Positions 1 through 7,210 of a DNA stretch of 8,561 nucleotides are shown here, one piece after another. The stretch's first letter is position 1. The number at the start of each line of letters is the position of its first letter. The notes beneath the pieces are model-generated. The model searched no databases. It saw only the letters and a list, made by a program, of their open reading frames with translations, and had not been told where the DNA came from. Origin of the DNA: PGYU01 sp964637845 (GTDB taxonomy: Bacteria > Bacteroidota > Ignavibacteria > Kapaibacteriales > UBA2268). The stretch spans positions 1 through 8,561 of the forward strand of contig CAZWXI010000105.1 of assembly GCA_964637845.1 (NCBI GenBank). The letters run 5' to 3'. The translations under genes were made by a program, and so were the position numbers.

Positions 1-130
1 AGCCTTTCCATTATTTTTTCTACCATTCTAGCCCCAACTACTTCGTGGCCATAAATATAGTAATATACACCAACAATCTATTTAGTCTTGCAGCTATGAA
101 TAACTAAAGTGAATATAGTTGTGATGTAAT

Positions 131-164
131 TGCCTCATTTATTGCTGATACATGCCTCATTAAT
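131..164. repeat. Direct repeat TGCCTCATTWAT, 22-base period
   Basis: TGCCTCATTTAT (131-142) recurs as TGCCTCATTAAT (153-164), 11 of 12 bases identical. The start-to-start distance is 22 bases, about two turns of the helix, which would put both copies on the same DNA face. This arrangement is common for activator or repressor sites, but no factor is identified and chance cannot be excluded in AT-rich DNA. Confidence 0.4.
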
Positions 165-232
165 CTTATTGAGAATAGGTAAATTCTAATAAGTGTCTAA
201 AAAATACTTACATTTTAATAATTGCATTTGAT

Positions 233-253
233 TACTACGTAGTATTTGGTATT
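233..253 (+). promoter_or_regulatory. Candidate operator: TACGTA palindrome plus TTTGGTATT
   Basis: TACTACGTAGTA (233-244) is a perfect 12-base palindrome, followed at once by TTTGGTATT (245-253). The TACGTAG core and the TTTGGTATT word both recur in the two promoter modules near 6748 and 6864, although there they are 35 bases apart rather than 9. The position about 95 bases before the regulator gene fits an autoregulatory site for that gene. The link to the regulator is inference from shared sequence only. Confidence 0.4.
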
Positions 254-345
254 TTGAATGATTCTGTCTTTTTTTCTTTGCGGCAAATCAATTTATTGTT
301 ACTTTGGTTTAATATTTGAGTAGAATTAAATTGAGAACATGGCTT

Positions 346-1023
346 ATGAGCAAAGAAGTTAAGATATTAATTGCCGACGACCATTATTTGATAGCTAAAC
401 TTATCAAAATGATGCTAACTACTGCCAACGAAAATTACGAAGTTGAGCTTGCTAAATCCAGTACCGAAGTATTCAATTGTCTTGCAAAGCACAGCCCTGA
501 TTTAATTCTGCTCGATATAGATATGCCGGAGATTGACGGATTGCAAATACTCAAAAAGGTCAAGTCTGGGCATTCTGAAATCAAAATTCTTATGATTTCA
601 AATCATACCGAAGCCTGGATCATCAAAAGATCACTGAAATTGGGTGCAGATGGATACATAAGTAAATATGCCGATAGCGACGAAATATTAGCAGCAATCA
701 AGAGTGTATTGAACCACGAAAACTACTTATGCAAAAATACTATTAAAAGTCTCTACCTAAGCTCGAATACAGATAAAAAAGAATTAGTAAGCACTCATTT
801 AAAGAATGCAATTGGTAATCTCAGTAAAAGAGAACTTGAAGTATTGAAATTAGTCGTTGAAGAATATTCGACAAAAGACATTGCTGATTTACTATTCATT
901 AGTACCAGAACAGTAGAAACACATCGAAAAAATATTCTTGCTAAATTAGGAGTAAAGAGCACTTTAAGCCTAATCAAGATTTTCATGGAAACTAATATGA
1001 CCGACATATTTAGTGAGACGTAA
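346..1023 (+). CDS. NarL/LuxR-family two-component response regulator
   Basis: This is a cytoplasmic DNA-binding response regulator of 225 residues, the usual length for the NarL/FixJ class. The receiver domain (about 5-123) has the acidic pair D11-D12, phosphoacceptor D57 in ILLDIDMP, S85 at the switch position and K107 in YISK. After a linker, a LuxR-type helix-turn-helix (about 157-212) shows the pattern LSKRELEVLKLV...STKDIADLLFISTRTVETHRKNI. I chose ATG 346 because MSKEVKILIADDH is the standard family start. An in-frame TTG at 316 would add ten atypical residues. Neither start has a Shine-Dalgarno sequence. The stop overlaps the receptor gene start (TAATG), so translation is probably coupled. 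It is the likely output partner of the hybrid kinase at the operon's end. NarL-type regulators more often pair with HisKA_3 kinases, but BvgS/BvgA and EvgS/EvgA are precedents for a hybrid-kinase partner. Confidence 0.93.
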   Translation: MSKEVKILIADDHYLIAKLIKMMLTTANENYEVELAKSSTEVFNCLAKHSPDLILLDIDMPEIDGLQILKKVKSGHSEIKILMISNHTEAWIIKRSLKLGADGYISKYADSDEILAAIKSVLNHENYLCKNTIKSLYLSSNTDKKELVSTHLKNAIGNLSKRELEVLKLVVEEYSTKDIADLLFISTRTVETHRKNILAKLGVKSTLSLIKIFMETNMTDIFSET

Positions 1024-3374
1024 TGAAAACAATTTTATCACTTCTGATAGCGTTAATGATACCGTCCGTTAGTTTATATGGCTCGAGTAATCCGGCTGAA
1101 CTTTTCGAATTATCATTAGAAGAACTCATGTCGAGGCAAGTTAGCATTGGCACATTACTCGAGATGAGGAATTCCGATAAACCTGCATCTGTTACGACAA
1201 TCACTTCTGATGACATAAAACTTACTCCACATCGTAATCTCTATGATTTACTCGAAACCTACATACCCGGATTGCTTTTCCTTAATCATTTTGATTCGCC
1301 AACTATTGGAATACGAGGATTGATTTCTGACCGAAATAATAAAGTACTGATACTTATTAACGGTAAAGTATCAAATCAAAAGGCAAGGAGCGGAGCAGTT
1401 GACGAACTTGAGCATTGGGATTTAAGTGATATCAATATGATTGAAGTGATTCGGGGACCAGGTTCAGTAACATACGGCCCAGGCGGTATTGCATGCGTAA
1501 TTAACATTACGACAAAAGACTACGAAAGCAACGATGCAAACTCGTTCAGCGTTAATTATGTTGCTCCTTACAACTCTCGGGGAATTAATTCTAAATCATC
1601 AATCAGATTATCCGATGATATTGTCATGTTTGGCTTTATAGGAATACAAAGAACCACAGGATACAAACCCAAACATGCATATTCGATTATGAACAATCTA
1701 TGGTCGGCAGAATTTCATAATACATACCAGAACTATCAAGATTACTACGCGGACCATTTCGATAAACCTCAATTGAAAATTCATCTGCAATTCGATGTCT
1801 TTAACCAATACAAATTATGGTTAAGGTATGGAAATACCGGAGCCACTGCTAATGGAGCAACGCTCAAATCTCAGTATCAAATTGGTTTAGATACAAATGG
1901 GCATCAGGTACTTGCCCCTGACAAAAACGCTGTTTCGGTCGGACAATCACATTTTACAATTATGTTGGAAAACGAAAGAAACATCAGCGACAAATTCAAT
2001 CTAAGTTCATCATTGTCTTATGATGTTCAAAATAATTCACGGACAATGGGATGGTATTGGATGTGGAATGATTTTGATGCCCCATCTCAAAATATCTATG
2101 ATGAGCTAATGGACCATAAACATGTTAGGAACTTATATAATAACTTCTCTGAAAGCGAGATGAATGCTCAATTTATTTTTCGCGGAAATATAAATGAGAA
2201 AGTAAGATTAGCCGCAGGAACATCTCTTTCATACAATCATTGGGGTTCGCCTCTATTCGAACCTTCAAATAATATAAGAATGGGTGACTTCAGCAATATT
2301 ATCAGCGGGACAGATTCCCCGATTTACGGGCAATCATTATATTTCGGAGTTGACAGTAATGACGCAATTTTTGTCGGGGATGGATGGTCAACATTCGCAT
2401 ATTCATTATTTGCCGAAAGCGAGTTCAAACCCCACAACGATATTACATTACTTGGTTCGTTCCGCTTAGACAAAGATAGTTTTTCTGATTTTTTATTCTC
2501 GCCGCGTTTAGCGATTATATACGAATTAAATCGAAATCACTTCTTGAAATTCATTGCTCAACAATCCAACAGAATGAATACTTCGGAAGAACTATTCTTG
2601 GAAAATAGAGATGGAAACATCTCTAAACCCGAAATATTGAAAACCTTGGAATTTATATATTACGGAATTTTGGGTAGCAAACTAACATTAGAATCTTCAA
2701 TCTATTACAATTGTACGGATTTGTTAAGTTGGTATGACCCAAACCGTACAACCCGTAGGACGGGTAATTTATCGATTATTGGCATTGAACTTGACGCCAA
2801 ATATAAACATAATCGATTCGGATTCGGACTTAATCATTCTTATACTAAAATGTTGAATTGGGAACTATCCGAGGGCGTTCAAACCAGTGGAATAAGCTAT
2901 GCTCACTACAAATATAGCTATGAAAATAATTCTGTAACTGGATATGGCAATAATCTCAATAATTGGGCTAACAATCAAACAAAACTATTTCTAAATTACG
3001 ATATTATACCGAACACACTTAAAATACATTACAATACAAAAATTATTTGGGGTTTTGAAGGTGCTAAAGATGGAATAAAGCTGATTGAAAATATCATTGC
3101 AGGTACTGACATAGAATCCGAAATTATGGAAGCAATAAATGTTATGAGAAAAGAAAAATTTTACGATATGGGCGTTAGAATTAATTTCGGGTTGGTTTGG
3201 ACAATGTCTTACAGTTTCAACTTGTCGCTTATGCTTCAAAATATCGGTAAGTTGACACCAAATTGGAGGCACAAGTATGAAGCAGGCAATAAGACTGATG
3301 AATACTTTTTTAAGATGAATGTTATTGAAGAACCCTTCACAATTGGCTTGAAAGCATCATACCTTATAAATTAG
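1023..3374 (+). CDS. TonB-dependent outer-membrane receptor
   Basis: The protein has 783 residues. A signal peptide (about 1-20, MKTILSLLIALMIPSVSLYG) precedes a short segment FELSLEELMSRQVSIG, typical of the N-terminus of many TonB-dependent receptors. The plug domain (about 50-166) contains ASVTTITSDDI, the IRGL motif near 97 and the closing IEVIRGPGSVTYGPGG...VINITTK. The remainder is rich in alternating aromatic and polar strands, as expected for a 22-strand beta-barrel. It lacks the N-terminal extension of SusC-type receptors. The last residues are YLIN, not the usual terminal Phe or Trp. The ligand cannot be told from sequence. The gene sits between a response regulator and a YfiR-like gene, and no TonB/ExbBD or substrate-handling gene lies nearby, which suggests a role in signal input rather than bulk uptake. 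The start overlaps the preceding stop by one base. Confidence 0.92.
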   Translation: MKTILSLLIALMIPSVSLYGSSNPAELFELSLEELMSRQVSIGTLLEMRNSDKPASVTTITSDDIKLTPHRNLYDLLETYIPGLLFLNHFDSPTIGIRGLISDRNNKVLILINGKVSNQKARSGAVDELEHWDLSDINMIEVIRGPGSVTYGPGGIACVINITTKDYESNDANSFSVNYVAPYNSRGINSKSSIRLSDDIVMFGFIGIQRTTGYKPKHAYSIMNNLWSAEFHNTYQNYQDYYADHFDKPQLKIHLQFDVFNQYKLWLRYGNTGATANGATLKSQYQIGLDTNGHQVLAPDKNAVSVGQSHFTIMLENERNISDKFNLSSSLSYDVQNNSRTMGWYWMWNDFDAPSQNIYDELMDHKHVRNLYNNFSESEMNAQFIFRGNINEKVRLAAGTSLSYNHWGSPLFEPSNNIRMGDFSNIISGTDSPIYGQSLYFGVDSNDAIFVGDGWSTFAYSLFAESEFKPHNDITLLGSFRLDKDSFSDFLFSPRLAIIYELNRNHFLKFIAQQSNRMNTSEELFLENRDGNISKPEILKTLEFIYYGILGSKLTLESSIYYNCTDLLSWYDPNRTTRRTGNLSIIGIELDAKYKHNRFGFGLNHSYTKMLNWELSEGVQTSGISYAHYKYSYENNSVTGYGNNLNNWANNQTKLFLNYDIIPNTLKIHYNTKIIWGFEGAKDGIKLIENIIAGTDIESEIMEAINVMRKEKFYDMGVRINFGLVWTMSYSFNLSLMLQNIGKLTPNWRHKYEAGNKTDEYFFKMNVIEEPFTIGLKASYLIN

Positions 3375-3387
3375 TTATGAATACATA

Positions 3388-3957
3388 ATGTTTTGTTCGA
3401 TAAAATATCATGCAGAAAGTTTGTTGAGGTTCATATTTTTCACAACCTTATTTCTTCTCGTATTCTCACAGAAAGCGATAAATGGACCTTCCGATGAACT
3501 ATCACTTACGGCTGCATACTTAGAAAGGGTCACACGATTTATCGAAAATAAAAAATACAACGAATTCGACAACCAAAATGTCAGCTACAAAATTCTCGTA
3601 GTCGGAAAGAATAATTATCAGCCTGTATTCGATGATATTTTTGCGACAAGGACAATAAAAAGTAGAAAAGTAGAACTATTCTATAAAAACAACTTTCAGG
3701 AAACTATAACAGACAAACCAAACATGATTTTTGTGACAAAAGATTTTACGGGAAATGTCGAACAGATTGTGGAGTATGCTAACAGAAACGGAATATTAAC
3801 AATTGCAGAAAAAACAGGAACTGCAAAACGAGGCATTCATATTAATTTATACAAAGAATCTCAAAGACTAAAGTTTGAAATCAACCTTAAATCAGCTCAG
3901 GAAGCAGGATTCAGTATTAGTCATTTATTACTACGAAATGCAAGAATAGTCGAGTAA
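3388..3957 (+). CDS. YfiR-like (DUF4154) periplasmic protein
   Basis: The protein has 189 residues. A basic N-terminus and hydrophobic core (about 11-28) form a signal peptide, so it is probably periplasmic. The mature part matches the YfiR/DUF4154 pattern: LTAAYLERVTRFIE near 40 (the family's 'KAAFLYNFAKFVEW' helix), YKILVVGKNNY near 67, MIFVTKD near 113, and the strong C-terminal signature RGIHINLY...LKFEINLKSAQEAGFSISHLLLRNARIV (149-188). In Pseudomonas, YfiR is a periplasmic inhibitor of the CHASE8-HAMP diguanylate cyclase YfiN. Here the adjacent gene, 4 bases on, encodes a kinase with a similar sensor, so this protein probably modulates that kinase (inference). The mature domain has no cysteine, so the disulfide-based control described for Pseudomonas YfiR cannot apply. 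No Shine-Dalgarno sequence is visible. A three-codon ORF from an ATG at 3377 precedes the chosen start. Confidence 0.85.
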   Translation: MFCSIKYHAESLLRFIFFTTLFLLVFSQKAINGPSDELSLTAAYLERVTRFIENKKYNEFDNQNVSYKILVVGKNNYQPVFDDIFATRTIKSRKVELFYKNNFQETITDKPNMIFVTKDFTGNVEQIVEYANRNGILTIAEKTGTAKRGIHINLYKESQRLKFEINLKSAQEAGFSISHLLLRNARIVE

Positions 3958-3961
3958 TGCC

Positions 3962-6676
3962 ATGAATTTAAAAAGACAAAGCATCAAAACCAAATTGATA
4001 CTGATGATGACAATCCTTACTCTAATCAGTGTTGCATTAGGCATGCGCATCATTCATTATTCAGAGCAAATGAGATTAGATAAACAACTTCGGGCTGAAA
4101 TTGCCTTGTACAATAAGCTGATAGGTGAGTATTGCATAACTGCTATAATATTTGATGATTTGGAAGGAGCATTCGATGTATTAAGTAAAATCGAAGCTGT
4201 GAGCAGTATAAGAGCTGCTATCTTATATAGTACTGATGGTTATATTTACTCTTTGTATTATAAAAGAGATTTCGATTACCAAGCCGGATGCCACAATGAA
4301 CTACCCCATATGATTGATACTATATTTGTTGTAAATGACTGCTTGATTTCAATTCACCAAATCTATTACAAGGAGATGAAATATGGCTCGTTGGCTTTAA
4401 TCGGTGATTACGAAGAACTCGACATTTGGGAAAACGAACTTAGCTATACATTTCTAACAATTATTGGCATGGTTGCGGGATTATCTCTTATTCTATCCTT
4501 TATTTTGCAGAGAATTGTGACAAAACCACTTTCAACATTGACAAAAATTGCCGAAAATGTCATCGAATCCGGTGATGTTTCTATAAGAGTTCCCATCAAA
4601 CGATTTGACGAAATTGGCACATTGGCGAAAGCCTTCAATGCCATGATGCAAACAATTGGCAACACTTATGCAGAGCGAGATAAAGTAGAGAAAAATCTTA
4701 AGCAAAGCCAAACCAGATATAAAGTGCTTTTTGAATTCTCGCCGATACCGATTTTCTTATTCGAAAACGAGTTTTGCGTTGTAGCCAACAAGTCTGCTCA
4801 CGTGCTCTTAGGTGAAAGAAAATCTAACAGACTGCGAGGTCTGCATTATTCCGATATTTTCCTAAGCACTAAACTCGGAAGCTTCGACTATATATTTAGG
4901 AATGAACTTGTTAATAACGTTAGGATTAGCTATGATTTTGTACTATATGGAAGTCAAAATAGAAAACGTAACATCGAGATTACCTCTATGCTAGTTCAGA
5001 ATGAAATTAATAAGTCCTTGCTTGTTATGTGCATGGACATTAGCGAAAAAGTTCACTTCGAACAACAAATGATACAACTTAATGAGCAACTTGAATCAAG
5101 AGTAAAGCAAAGAACCTACGAGCTTGAAAAAATTTTAGAGAAGTTGAATAGCCAAAATCAACTTATGAACATCAAAGAAAAAGAATTGAGTGCGGCAAAA
5201 GACGCTGCTGAACGTGCGAATAAAATCAAAAGCGAGTTCATAGCCAACATATCGCATGAAATTCGTACTCCTATGAACATCATCAAGGGATATAGCGAAT
5301 TACTATTTAAACAAATACATCAGCCCGAACACATCAAAATACTCAAATCCATTGTTTATAGCTCCGATACGCTGCTTTCTATAATTGATGACATATTGGA
5401 TTTGTCAAAAATCGAAGCTGGGAAACTGGAAATATTGCCTTCGGAAGTTGATTTAATCCGAACATTTTTCGAAATTGAGGATATGTTTAAATCCCGTGCA
5501 CAAGAAAAAGGGCTTTCGTTAGAATTTGACTTCTCGAAAAAGATACCCAAGAAGGTTCTTATTGACGGCACAAGACTGAACCAAATACTCTTTAATCTGA
5601 TAAGCAATGCTATCAAATTTACCGAGCGGGGTTGCATTAAAGCGAAAGCATCATTTGAAAAAATATCTGACATGATAATCAAACTAATTATTGATGTTGA
5701 GGATACTGGTATCGGGATACAAAAGGAAAACTTAGAATATATCTTTGATGCATTTGCACAAGAGCGATGGCGACCAAAAGCAAGCAGACTTGGTACAGGT
5801 CTGGGATTAACAATTACCAAACGACTTGTCGAAAGTATGGATGGCACAATCACTGTATCAAGCAAAGTGGGGAAGGGTACTACATTTACCGTCATATTCA
5901 ACAAAGTTCAGATCATTCCATCAATATCCAACGCTCTTGCACAAAGCGAGCAAACTGAAAAATGCCTTTTAGAAGACAATTGCAAAGTACTTGTAGTGGA
6001 TGACTACGAACTTAATCGTACCGTCCTGAAATACAAACTCGAAGCACTCGGAGCAAGCGTTTCGGAAGCCAAAGATATCAAGTCAACTATAGAAATGGTA
6101 GCACAAAATCAATTCGAAATCATTTTCATTGACTTAATAATACCCGAACATGACGGCGATGAAATCGCAACGGAAGTAAAAAAACATCCTAATTATAATA
6201 GTTCGCCAATCGTTGTATATACAGCTTCTCTAAACTATTACCCCGAACAACATCAAGTATTCGACGATATTCTTACAAAACCTGTTAAAAACAATGATAT
6301 ACAAAGAATAATCAAAAAATACTTGTCCCACAAATTCAAACCACAAATCCAAGAAACTACTGAAATCGTATTTGCTCCTATGACCCAATCAGATTTCAAC
6401 ATGCAAAAACTTGCTGAATTGATTCAAACTATCGAAAACCAATGGCTCAATGAAGCTCGCAAACTCGCCGATGAACTGATTATTGACGATATTCGAGATT
6501 TTATTGCGAAGATTCAAGCTCTTTCAGACTACTACAACCTTCAACTCTTTGACCAATACACCTATAGTCTCAGGAAAGCTATCGATGAATTCGAAATAGA
6601 ACAAATCAAACTATATTTGAATGGTTTAGAATCATTCAAAAACGAACTAATCAACATCTCAAAGATGAGACAATAG
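3962..6676 (+). CDS. Hybrid sensor histidine kinase (CHASE8-like/HAMP/PAS/HisKA/HATPase/REC)
   Basis: This 904-residue inner-membrane kinase has a transmembrane helix at about 11-31, a periplasmic CHASE8-like domain at about 37-150 (pattern AIIFDDLEGAFDVLSKI...AAILYSTDG) and a second transmembrane helix at about 162-183. HAMP follows (about 184-235), then a PAS domain (about 251-365) and a coiled coil (about 365-420). HisKA carries the phosphorylated His432 in SHEIRTPMN. The HATPase has N549, the G1 box DTGIGI (581-586) and the G2 box GTGLGL (611-616). A complete receiver (about 674-789) has D680-D681, D724, T754 and K773. The tail (about 805-904) is a predicted helical bundle with no histidine, so it is not a working Hpt domain. 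Three cysteines (58, 110, 127) lie in the periplasmic domain. The YfiR-like neighbour and the sensor type suggest regulation by that protein. It probably phosphorylates the regulator at 346-1023, directly or through an Hpt encoded elsewhere. Confidence 0.92.
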   Translation: MNLKRQSIKTKLILMMTILTLISVALGMRIIHYSEQMRLDKQLRAEIALYNKLIGEYCITAIIFDDLEGAFDVLSKIEAVSSIRAAILYSTDGYIYSLYYKRDFDYQAGCHNELPHMIDTIFVVNDCLISIHQIYYKEMKYGSLALIGDYEELDIWENELSYTFLTIIGMVAGLSLILSFILQRIVTKPLSTLTKIAENVIESGDVSIRVPIKRFDEIGTLAKAFNAMMQTIGNTYAERDKVEKNLKQSQTRYKVLFEFSPIPIFLFENEFCVVANKSAHVLLGERKSNRLRGLHYSDIFLSTKLGSFDYIFRNELVNNVRISYDFVLYGSQNRKRNIEITSMLVQNEINKSLLVMCMDISEKVHFEQQMIQLNEQLESRVKQRTYELEKILEKLNSQNQLMNIKEKELSAAKDAAERANKIKSEFIANISHEIRTPMNIIKGYSELLFKQIHQPEHIKILKSIVYSSDTLLSIIDDILDLSKIEAGKLEILPSEVDLIRTFFEIEDMFKSRAQEKGLSLEFDFSKKIPKKVLIDGTRLNQILFNLISNAIKFTERGCIKAKASFEKISDMIIKLIIDVEDTGIGIQKENLEYIFDAFAQERWRPKASRLGTGLGLTITKRLVESMDGTITVSSKVGKGTTFTVIFNKVQIIPSISNALAQSEQTEKCLLEDNCKVLVVDDYELNRTVLKYKLEALGASVSEAKDIKSTIEMVAQNQFEIIFIDLIIPEHDGDEIATEVKKHPNYNSSPIVVYTASLNYYPEQHQVFDDILTKPVKNNDIQRIIKKYLSHKFKPQIQETTEIVFAPMTQSDFNMQKLAELIQTIENQWLNEARKLADELIIDDIRDFIAKIQALSDYYNLQLFDQYTYSLRKAIDEFEIEQIKLYLNGLESFKNELINISKMRQ

Positions 6677-6747
6677 AAAATAAATATTCCTTAACAATAA
6701 CAAATAAAAAAACACATCCTCGCTCCTATTCATGATTTTCAGCCATC

Positions 6748-6822
6748 AATACGTAGAAATACTGATTATGAAAAATACGTGTTGTTTGGTATTGTTTTTC
6801 TGATGCGAACCCTTTTTTTTTG
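6748..6822 (+). promoter_or_regulatory. Promoter/operator module, copy 1
   Basis: AATACGTAGAAATACTGATT (6748-6767) is followed by AAAAATAC (6771-6778), then TTTGGTATTG (6785-6794). After exactly 20 bases comes TTTTTTTG (6815-6822), which matches the Bacteroidota -7 consensus TAnnTTTG at all but one base. The TTG ending at 6794 would be the -33 element. Every element recurs with identical spacing 116 bases downstream. The -7 box is the weaker of the two copies, so this may be a secondary or decayed promoter, or serve mainly as an operator. Confidence 0.5.
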
Positions 6823-6863
6823 TATCAGACAATTTTGATTTAGGGGAAAAAAAATATAAAACG

Positions 6864-6938
6864 AATACGTAGAAATACGGATTCATAAAAATACCAAATA
6901 CTTGGTATTGCATACACAAAAAAAGCGTTTTACTTTTG
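6864..6938 (+). promoter_or_regulatory. Promoter/operator module, copy 2 (main promoter candidate)
   Basis: AATACGTAGAAATACGGATT (6864-6883), AAAAATAC (6887-6894), CTTGGTATTG (6901-6910), then 20 bases and TACTTTTG (6931-6938). TTG-N20-TACTTTTG is a full match to the Bacteroidota -33/-7 promoter, with transcription expected to start near 6945. ATACCAA (6891-6897) and TTGGTAT (6902-6908) form a perfect 7-base inverted repeat around a 4-base centre, overlapping the -33 box. The upstream 20-mer lies near -80 to -60, a normal place for an activator of the NarL class. The orientation points to the secreted-protein genes. Confidence 0.65.
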
Positions 6939-6939
6939 T

Positions 6940-6957
6940 TACTTAGAAATCAGTATT
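6940..6957 (+). promoter_or_regulatory. Degenerate third copy of the TACGTAGAAATAC element
   Basis: TACTTAGAAATCAGTATT matches the corresponding 18 bases of module copy 2 (from 6866) at 14 positions, including the run TAGAAAT. It lies just after the -7 box, at the expected transcription start, where a bound protein would block rather than activate. It may be a weak autoregulatory site or coincidence. Confidence 0.25.
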
Positions 6958-6988
6958 CAGTAATTTTGTTCTTTGTAAATTTAAACTC

Positions 6989-7088
6989 AGCGGAAATAAA
7001 ACGAACCCGACGAAGCGGCCACTCCATCGGGCTCTAAGGGTGTCCTATCATGAAATAAAACATTTTACAAGACGAACACGTTTCCGCT
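6989..7088 (+). other. Structured 5' leader candidate
   Basis: AGCGGAAA (6989-6996) is perfectly complementary to TTTCCGCT (7081-7088) and would close a domain of about 100 bases. Inside it CCCGA (7006-7010) can pair with TCGGG (7027-7031). CACTC (7020-7024) can pair with GGGTG (7038-7042), which crosses the first stem like a pseudoknot and would cover the AAGGG before a two-codon ORF. This stretch is also visibly richer in G and C than its flanks. I do not recognise a known riboswitch class, and the pairings were found by eye. Confidence 0.3.
7036..7058 (+). other. Two-codon ORF (Met-Lys-stop) with its own ribosome site
   Basis: AAGGG (7036-7040) precedes ATG AAA TAA (7050-7058). The surrounding sequence, AAGGG-TGTCCTATCATGAAA, closely copies the start region of the first array gene, AAGGG-TTCTATCATGAAA at 7209-7226. 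It is therefore either a leader minigene or the leftover of a duplicated gene start. Translation of so short an ORF is not demonstrated. Confidence 0.3.
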
Positions 7089-7190
7089 TTATTTTAGAAA
7101 ACAACTATGCCGAAGGTAATGCTCCAAAATGTGATTACGGCCGGTTACGTTAGCAGGCACGCCCTTAAGCATATTGTTTGTTTTTAAACA

Positions 7191-7210
7191 TTTTTTTAAA
7201 TTTTTTTAAA
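7191..7210 (+). repeat. Tandem TTTTTTTAAA repeat before the ribosome site
   Basis: The ten-base word TTTTTTTAAA occurs twice in a row (7191-7200, 7201-7210), ending at the Shine-Dalgarno sequence of the first array gene. A weak 5-base hairpin (TGTTT 7175-7179 with AAACA 7186-7190) precedes it. The unpaired U/A-rich leader could help ribosome loading, and the T7 runs could be prone to slippage. Confidence 0.5.

Larger units (their letters stand above)
1..345. other. Non-coding region upstream of the signalling operon
   Basis: No convincing complete gene is present. On the minus strand a short open stretch from 77 down to 1 reads like protein (it includes GHEVVGARMVEKIMERL), but a stop codon lies directly before it and it has no good start, so it may be a gene remnant or chance. 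The rest is AT-rich. It contains a spaced direct repeat (131-164), a palindrome plus TTTGGTATT element (233-253), and weak matches to the Bacteroidota -7 box, such as TTTCTTTG at 273-280. I could not pair a -33 and a -7 element with good spacing, so the operon promoter is not assigned. Confidence 0.5.

Noticed and set aside
316..345. TTG at 316 as the start of the response regulator
   Set aside because: It adds ten residues not typical of the family, and ATG 346 gives the standard receiver-domain start. Neither has a ribosome site, so the choice rests on family length.
2991..3272. Minus-strand open frame of 93 codons inside the receptor gene
   Set aside because: It overlaps barrel coding sequence and its composition is not protein-like for this genome.
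5356..5904. Long open frame on the minus strand inside the kinase gene
   Set aside because: It lies wholly opposite conserved HisKA/HATPase coding sequence and its translation shows no domain pattern.
6799..6829. TCTGAT...ATCAGA inverted repeat around a T-run as a terminator for the signalling operon
   Set aside because: The stem is only six weak pairs with a 19-base loop, and the T-run lies inside the loop. The T-run is better explained as the -7 box of promoter module 1.
6989..7160. Known riboswitch (cyclic-di-GMP, cobalamin, TPP, SAM or preQ1) in the leader
   Set aside because: I could not match the conserved core of any of these classes. The local pairings alone are not enough.
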